DNA from: Gammaproteobacteria bacterium
GTDB taxonomy: Bacteria > Pseudomonadota > Gammaproteobacteria > Pseudomonadales > Pseudohongiellaceae
Assembly (NCBI GenBank): GCA_012960305.1
Contig: DUBM01000014.1
Span: 1-64,000, forward strand
Reading direction: 5' to 3'
Length of the DNA stretch: 64,000 bases
The position numbers and the translations under genes are program-made. The notes under the pieces are model-generated. The model made no database searches, had not been told where the DNA came from, and saw only the letters and a program-made list of their open reading frames with translations. Shown here piece by piece: positions 61,394 to 64,000 of the stretch (position 1 is its first letter; the number at the start of each line of letters is the position of its first letter).

Positions 61394-62869
61394 CTAACTT
61401 TTATTGGAGAGATCCAAAACTGCCACATTGCTAAACCCTTCATCGAGTAAGTGAGCTGCATGAAGCCTGCTCATCATGCCCTTGTCGCAATACAGAAGGA
61501 ATATTTTCTCCCGATCTAGCTCATCAAAACTTGTTTTTAATTGATAGAAAGGAATATTTAGTGTCTCCTTGGCCAGAGCAGAAACATTCGCTGCCAATGG
61601 CAATGACTCCAGCTCAGTTGGATGCCGAATATCAATGATCGTTGCTGAAGCGTCGACATCGTAGACGATTTTAATCTCAGCGGAGTCCTGACCTAGGTCT
61701 TCTGCCACCCGAGTAATTAATTGATAATTGGCCTGCTCAATCGCAGAATCGAGAACCGCAAAATCAAATCTGGATTCTTCCCTTTCGATCCTATCTTTTC
61801 TTGCATGAGTAGTTGGTTTGTTTGATATTACCGCGCAGTACTCAGGAATATTCTTAGAAAAATCTTCTGTGCCGATTATGCGCGCAGTGTCGATAATTTC
61901 TTGCTTATTACTGGTGGCCAGTGGGCGTAATACCATTGCATCGGTAACCGAATCGATTATGGCCAAGTTAGGCAGAGTTTGGCTCGAGACTTGCGCGATA
62001 CTTTCCCCAGTAGCCAAAGCCAAGAGATTAAGCTCACCGGCAACTTTTTCGGCAGCTCGCAACATCATTCGTTTGAGAATCACACCCATTTGTGAATTTT
62101 TGACTTTTGTTAGAATCTCTTCGACGACGCCTTCAAAAGGTACGGAAATAAATTTGACTCGATGCGAACTGTGATACTTCATCCACAAATAGAGCGCGAG
62201 TTCTTTGACAGCTAGCTCATGGGCCCTGCCTCCTAGGTTAAAGAAACAGTAATGAGTCTGCAGCCCACGCTTTATAGTTAAGTAACTGGAAACTGATGAG
62301 TCAAAGCCGCCTGAGATAAGAGAGAGAACTGAGTCCTGACAACCTAGGGGGAAACCTCCTAGACCTTCGTATCTTTGGTTCACGATATAGAATGAGTCAT
62401 CGCGGATTTCCAGAGCTACAGTAACTTCAGGATCGACCAGTTTTACTCCAGCCGCTTCAGTGTGCTGATTCAAGCCTCTCCCTACGTACTGTTCAACATC
62501 GACAGAACGGAATGAGTGCCTGCCGCTTCGCTTACAACGAACCGCAAAAGTTTTACCTTTTAACTGCTCTCTACAAACTTCATTGACGAGTTCGAACATA
62601 CCACCCATGTCGGGCAGCGGATAGCGAGTCACTTCTAGCACAACAGCAATTCCAGGAATGCAGCAAAGTTTTGTCGCCATTCTGTCCAGCACTAGCTGAT
62701 CTGCATTGGCTGGTTCTACTTCCAGCGCGTCCCATTCACCCTTAACTTCAACGCCAGCATCAATCTCGCGTATTATTGATTTGATATTCTTCCGTAGCTG
62801 ACGGATAAAGCGTTTCCTAACTGGCCGGGTCTTAATAGTAATTTCTGGAAATAATTTCAGGACAAACAC
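61394..62869 (-). CDS. thiI: tRNA 4-thiouridine sulfurtransferase ThiI with rhodanese domain
   Basis: A 491-residue enzyme that makes 4-thiouridine 8 in tRNA and supplies sulfur for thiamine. An N-terminal THUMP region (about 60-165), PP-loop SLISGGFDSSVSS, and a C-terminal rhodanese domain with persulfide Cys in LLYCDKGMMS are present; the second redox Cys is in EYCAVISN. The long form with rhodanese is the enterobacterial/Pseudomonas type. The start is GTG with GGGAGAGAG about 10 bases upstream. It diverges from the glutamine synthetase. Confidence 0.97.
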   Translation of the reverse strand: MFVLKLFPEITIKTRPVRKRFIRQLRKNIKSIIREIDAGVEVKGEWDALEVEPANADQLVLDRMATKLCCIPGIAVVLEVTRYPLPDMGGMFELVNEVCREQLKGKTFAVRCKRSGRHSFRSVDVEQYVGRGLNQHTEAAGVKLVDPEVTVALEIRDDSFYIVNQRYEGLGGFPLGCQDSVLSLISGGFDSSVSSYLTIKRGLQTHYCFFNLGGRAHELAVKELALYLWMKYHSSHRVKFISVPFEGVVEEILTKVKNSQMGVILKRMMLRAAEKVAGELNLLALATGESIAQVSSQTLPNLAIIDSVTDAMVLRPLATSNKQEIIDTARIIGTEDFSKNIPEYCAVISNKPTTHARKDRIEREESRFDFAVLDSAIEQANYQLITRVAEDLGQDSAEIKIVYDVDASATIIDIRHPTELESLPLAANVSALAKETLNIPFYQLKTSFDELDREKIFLLYCDKGMMSRLHAAHLLDEGFSNVAVLDLSNKS

Positions 62870-62991
62870 TAAGGACTCTCTCCCGTTTATGCGCTCTTAT
62901 TTAAGCGCTGAAGACTAACCGTGCTGCACACGCTGTGAATACGGGTATTTCTTGCACAGATCTTGCGCTATTTCATCAATGTCAAGCTAAA

Positions 62992-63008
62992 TGCACTATT
63001 TATGTGCA
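62992..63008 (+). promoter_or_regulatory. NtrC-type enhancer site 1
   Basis: TGCAC-N7-GTGCA, an exact match to the NtrC-binding palindrome (TGCACY-N5-RGTGCA apart from the inner Y/R bases). It is about 125 bases before the predicted sigma-54 start. Confidence 0.65.
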
Positions 63009-63021
63009 ATTAAATCCTATA

Positions 63022-63038
63022 TGCCCTATTAATAGGCA
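63022..63038 (+). promoter_or_regulatory. NtrC-type enhancer site 2 (weaker)
   Basis: TGC-N11-GCA with a CCTATTAATAG core. Its centre lies 30 bases (about three helical turns) after that of site 1, the tandem spacing of glnA enhancers. Four mismatches to the consensus make it a weak site. Confidence 0.4.
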
Positions 63039-63098
63039 TAGTCTTTCTCAAAATAATTGTGTGATAAGTAAAATCGGGCTTTGCAGCGACATCGCTGA

Positions 63099-63114
63099 TG
63101 GCATATATTTTGCT
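63099..63114 (+). promoter_or_regulatory. Sigma-54 promoter of the glutamine synthetase gene
   Basis: TGGCAT-N5-TTGCT: GG at 63100-63101 and GC at 63112-63113 are exactly 10 bases apart, as the -24/-12 elements require, with one mismatch to TGGCAC-N5-TTGCW. Transcription would begin near 63125. Confidence 0.65.
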
Positions 63115-63344
63115 CTCCACCATACACACAAGGCAAGTCAAACTAAGAGCAGATTATCTGCCGATAATTGACCACCTTGCAAAGAGTGGCAGGAATAGCT
63201 GATTGGCTCTTCCCTGCACCGCACACGCTTGAATTAGCTGCTGGCTAATCTGGCTTCAGTTGTCCGGTCTAGATGGAGAGAATTAAACAAGCAATGAGTC
63301 ATACATTATCAAGCAGTCGATATCGATTAGGAGAATGAGTAAAA

Positions 63345-64000
63345 ATGAAATCGAAACTGGAATACATTTGGTTGGACGGCTACAAGCCAACCCAAAGCTT
63401 ACGTAGCAAGACACAAGTTAGAGAAGACTTCGATGGCACATTAGAAGAATGTCCAATGTGGGCATTCGACGGTAGTTCAACAGAACAAGCCTCTGGAGAC
63501 GATTCAGATTGTCTGCTTAAGCCTGTAGCCATCTATCCAGACCCAGATCGTGCTAGCGCTTACCTGGTAATGACAGAAGTGCTAAATGCGGACGGTACGC
63601 CACACGAATCTAATGGCCGCGCCACTATCGAAGACGACGACGAAGATTTCTGGTTTGGTTTTGAGCAGGAATACTTCCTCTGGGATGTAAAAACCAATGC
63701 CCCTCCTGGATTCCCAAAGAATGGCTATCCTGGCCCACAAGGCCCCTATTACTGTTCTGTAGGCGCACGTAATGCCCACGGCCGTGATTGTGTAGAAGAT
63801 CATTTAGACCTCTGCCTGGAAGCTGGGGTTAACGTAGAAGGCATTAATGCTGAAGTGGCCGCCGGCCAATGGGAATTTCAAGTTTTCGCCAAAGGCGCAA
63901 AACAAGCTGGTGATGAAACCTGGATGGCTCGCTACCTATTAGAGCGAACTGCAGAAAGATATGGACTCGCCATCGACTGGGAACCTAAGCCTCTAGGCAA
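63345..64000 (+). CDS. glnII: Glutamine synthetase, type II (eukaryote-like), 3' end outside window
   Basis: The first 218 residues are in the window. The sequence is of the GSII family, not the GlnA type I of most gammaproteobacteria: LEYIWLDGYKPTQSLRSKT, ECPMWAFDGSSTEQASG, CLLKPVAIYPDP, FGFEQEYFLWD, PGPQGPYYCSVGA and GINAEVAAGQWEFQVF. It joins ammonia to glutamate using ATP; the Glu residues of the metal site are in the FEQEY and NAEVAAGQWE motifs. GSII lacks the adenylylation Tyr of GSI, so control would be mainly transcriptional. ATG 63345 is preceded by AGGAG at 11 bases, a long spacing. It sits where Pseudomonas has glnA after typA-thiI. Confidence 0.92.
   Translation, partial: MKSKLEYIWLDGYKPTQSLRSKTQVREDFDGTLEECPMWAFDGSSTEQASGDDSDCLLKPVAIYPDPDRASAYLVMTEVLNADGTPHESNGRATIEDDDEDFWFGFEQEYFLWDVKTNAPPGFPKNGYPGPQGPYYCSVGARNAHGRDCVEDHLDLCLEAGVNVEGINAEVAAGQWEFQVFAKGAKQAGDETWMARYLLERTAERYGLAIDWEPKPLG

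Larger units (their letters stand above)
62870..63344. other. Regulatory region of the glutamine synthetase
   Basis: About 475 bases between divergent thiI and the glutamine synthetase gene. It holds two NtrC-like sites (62992-63008 and 63022-63038), a sigma-54 promoter (63099-63114) and then a leader of about 220 bases in which I see no known riboswitch. A short rightward frame (62935-63171) crosses these sites and is judged chance. Confidence 0.6.

Noticed and set aside
62952-62967. A second sigma-54-like sequence (TTGCAC-N5-TTGC)
   Set aside because: The first G of the essential GG pair is T, and it lies upstream of the NtrC-like sites, opposite to the expected order; the match at 63099 is better.
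62935-63171. 78-codon rightward ORF upstream of the glutamine synthetase
   Set aside because: It runs across the NtrC and sigma-54 sites and has no ribosome site; Cys/His-rich chance sequence.

Overview
The window reads as the chromosome of a free-living, probably marine gammaproteobacterium related to the Pseudomonas/Cellvibrio side of the class. Evidence: gene order follows two Pseudomonas-type blocks almost gene for gene (dapB-carA-carB-greA-yhbY-rlmE-ftsH-folP-glmM-tpiA-secG-tRNA-Leu-tRNA-fMet-rimP-nusA-infB-rbfA-truB-rpsO-pnp, and hemE-damX-aroB-aroK-mrcA-rpmE-priA-SPOR-hslV-hslU-DUF971-ubiE-ubiJ-ubiB-hisI-hisE-tatABC-dtd-pip-typA-thiI-glutamine synthetase). Base composition is moderate, intergenic regions are short in the core, and no insertion sequence, prophage or CRISPR array is visible.

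Layout. 1-4750: accessory region of small unknown proteins, plus a leftward lipoprotein cluster of a c-type cytochrome with a CX3CH heme site, a PQQ-dependent dehydrogenase with the Asp-Tyr-Asp signature of lanthanide enzymes, and a rhodanese lipoprotein. 4918-8199: fused isobutyryl-CoA mutase (IcmF). 8339-10785: two secreted proteins, one a c-heme protein with a type II copper monooxygenase-like body. 11132-20045: the pnp to rimP translation/transcription block (all leftward) headed by initiator tRNA. 20274-33208: secG to dapB block including FtsH, RlmE and carbamoyl-phosphate synthetase. 33332-36765: an acyl-CoA dehydrogenase, a 690-base non-coding stretch and a miniature TonB-receptor-like barrel; these form the junction between the two core blocks. 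37009-42160: folK, hemE, damX, aroB, aroK. 42694-57687: mrcA, rpmE, chorismate mutase, priA, a SPOR protein, HslVU protease, ubiquinone (ubiE-J-B), late histidine (hisI, hisE) and Tat export genes. 57760-64000: dtd, pip, typA, thiI and the 5' part of a GSII-type glutamine synthetase.

How it works together. The core operons couple translation (initiation factor 2, RimP, RbfA, NusA), RNA turnover (PNPase), protein quality control (FtsH, HslVU) and cell envelope work (PBP1a, GlmM, DamX, SPOR protein, Tat). The left end adds periplasmic redox chemistry and branched/short acyl-CoA metabolism.

Most interesting signals: a GSII-type glutamine synthetase in the position where relatives carry GSI glnA, preceded by two NtrC-like sites 30 bases apart and a near-consensus sigma-54 promoter; a carA leader with promoter, 14-residue leader ORF and overlapping terminator hairpin; an initiator tRNA with a T1-T72 mismatch; the CX3CH cytochrome beside a DYD-type PQQ dehydrogenase; loss of the pilMNOPQ cluster between aroK and mrcA; an orphan rightward terminator that suggests a small RNA near 35.6 kb; and a plug-less TonB-receptor-like barrel.
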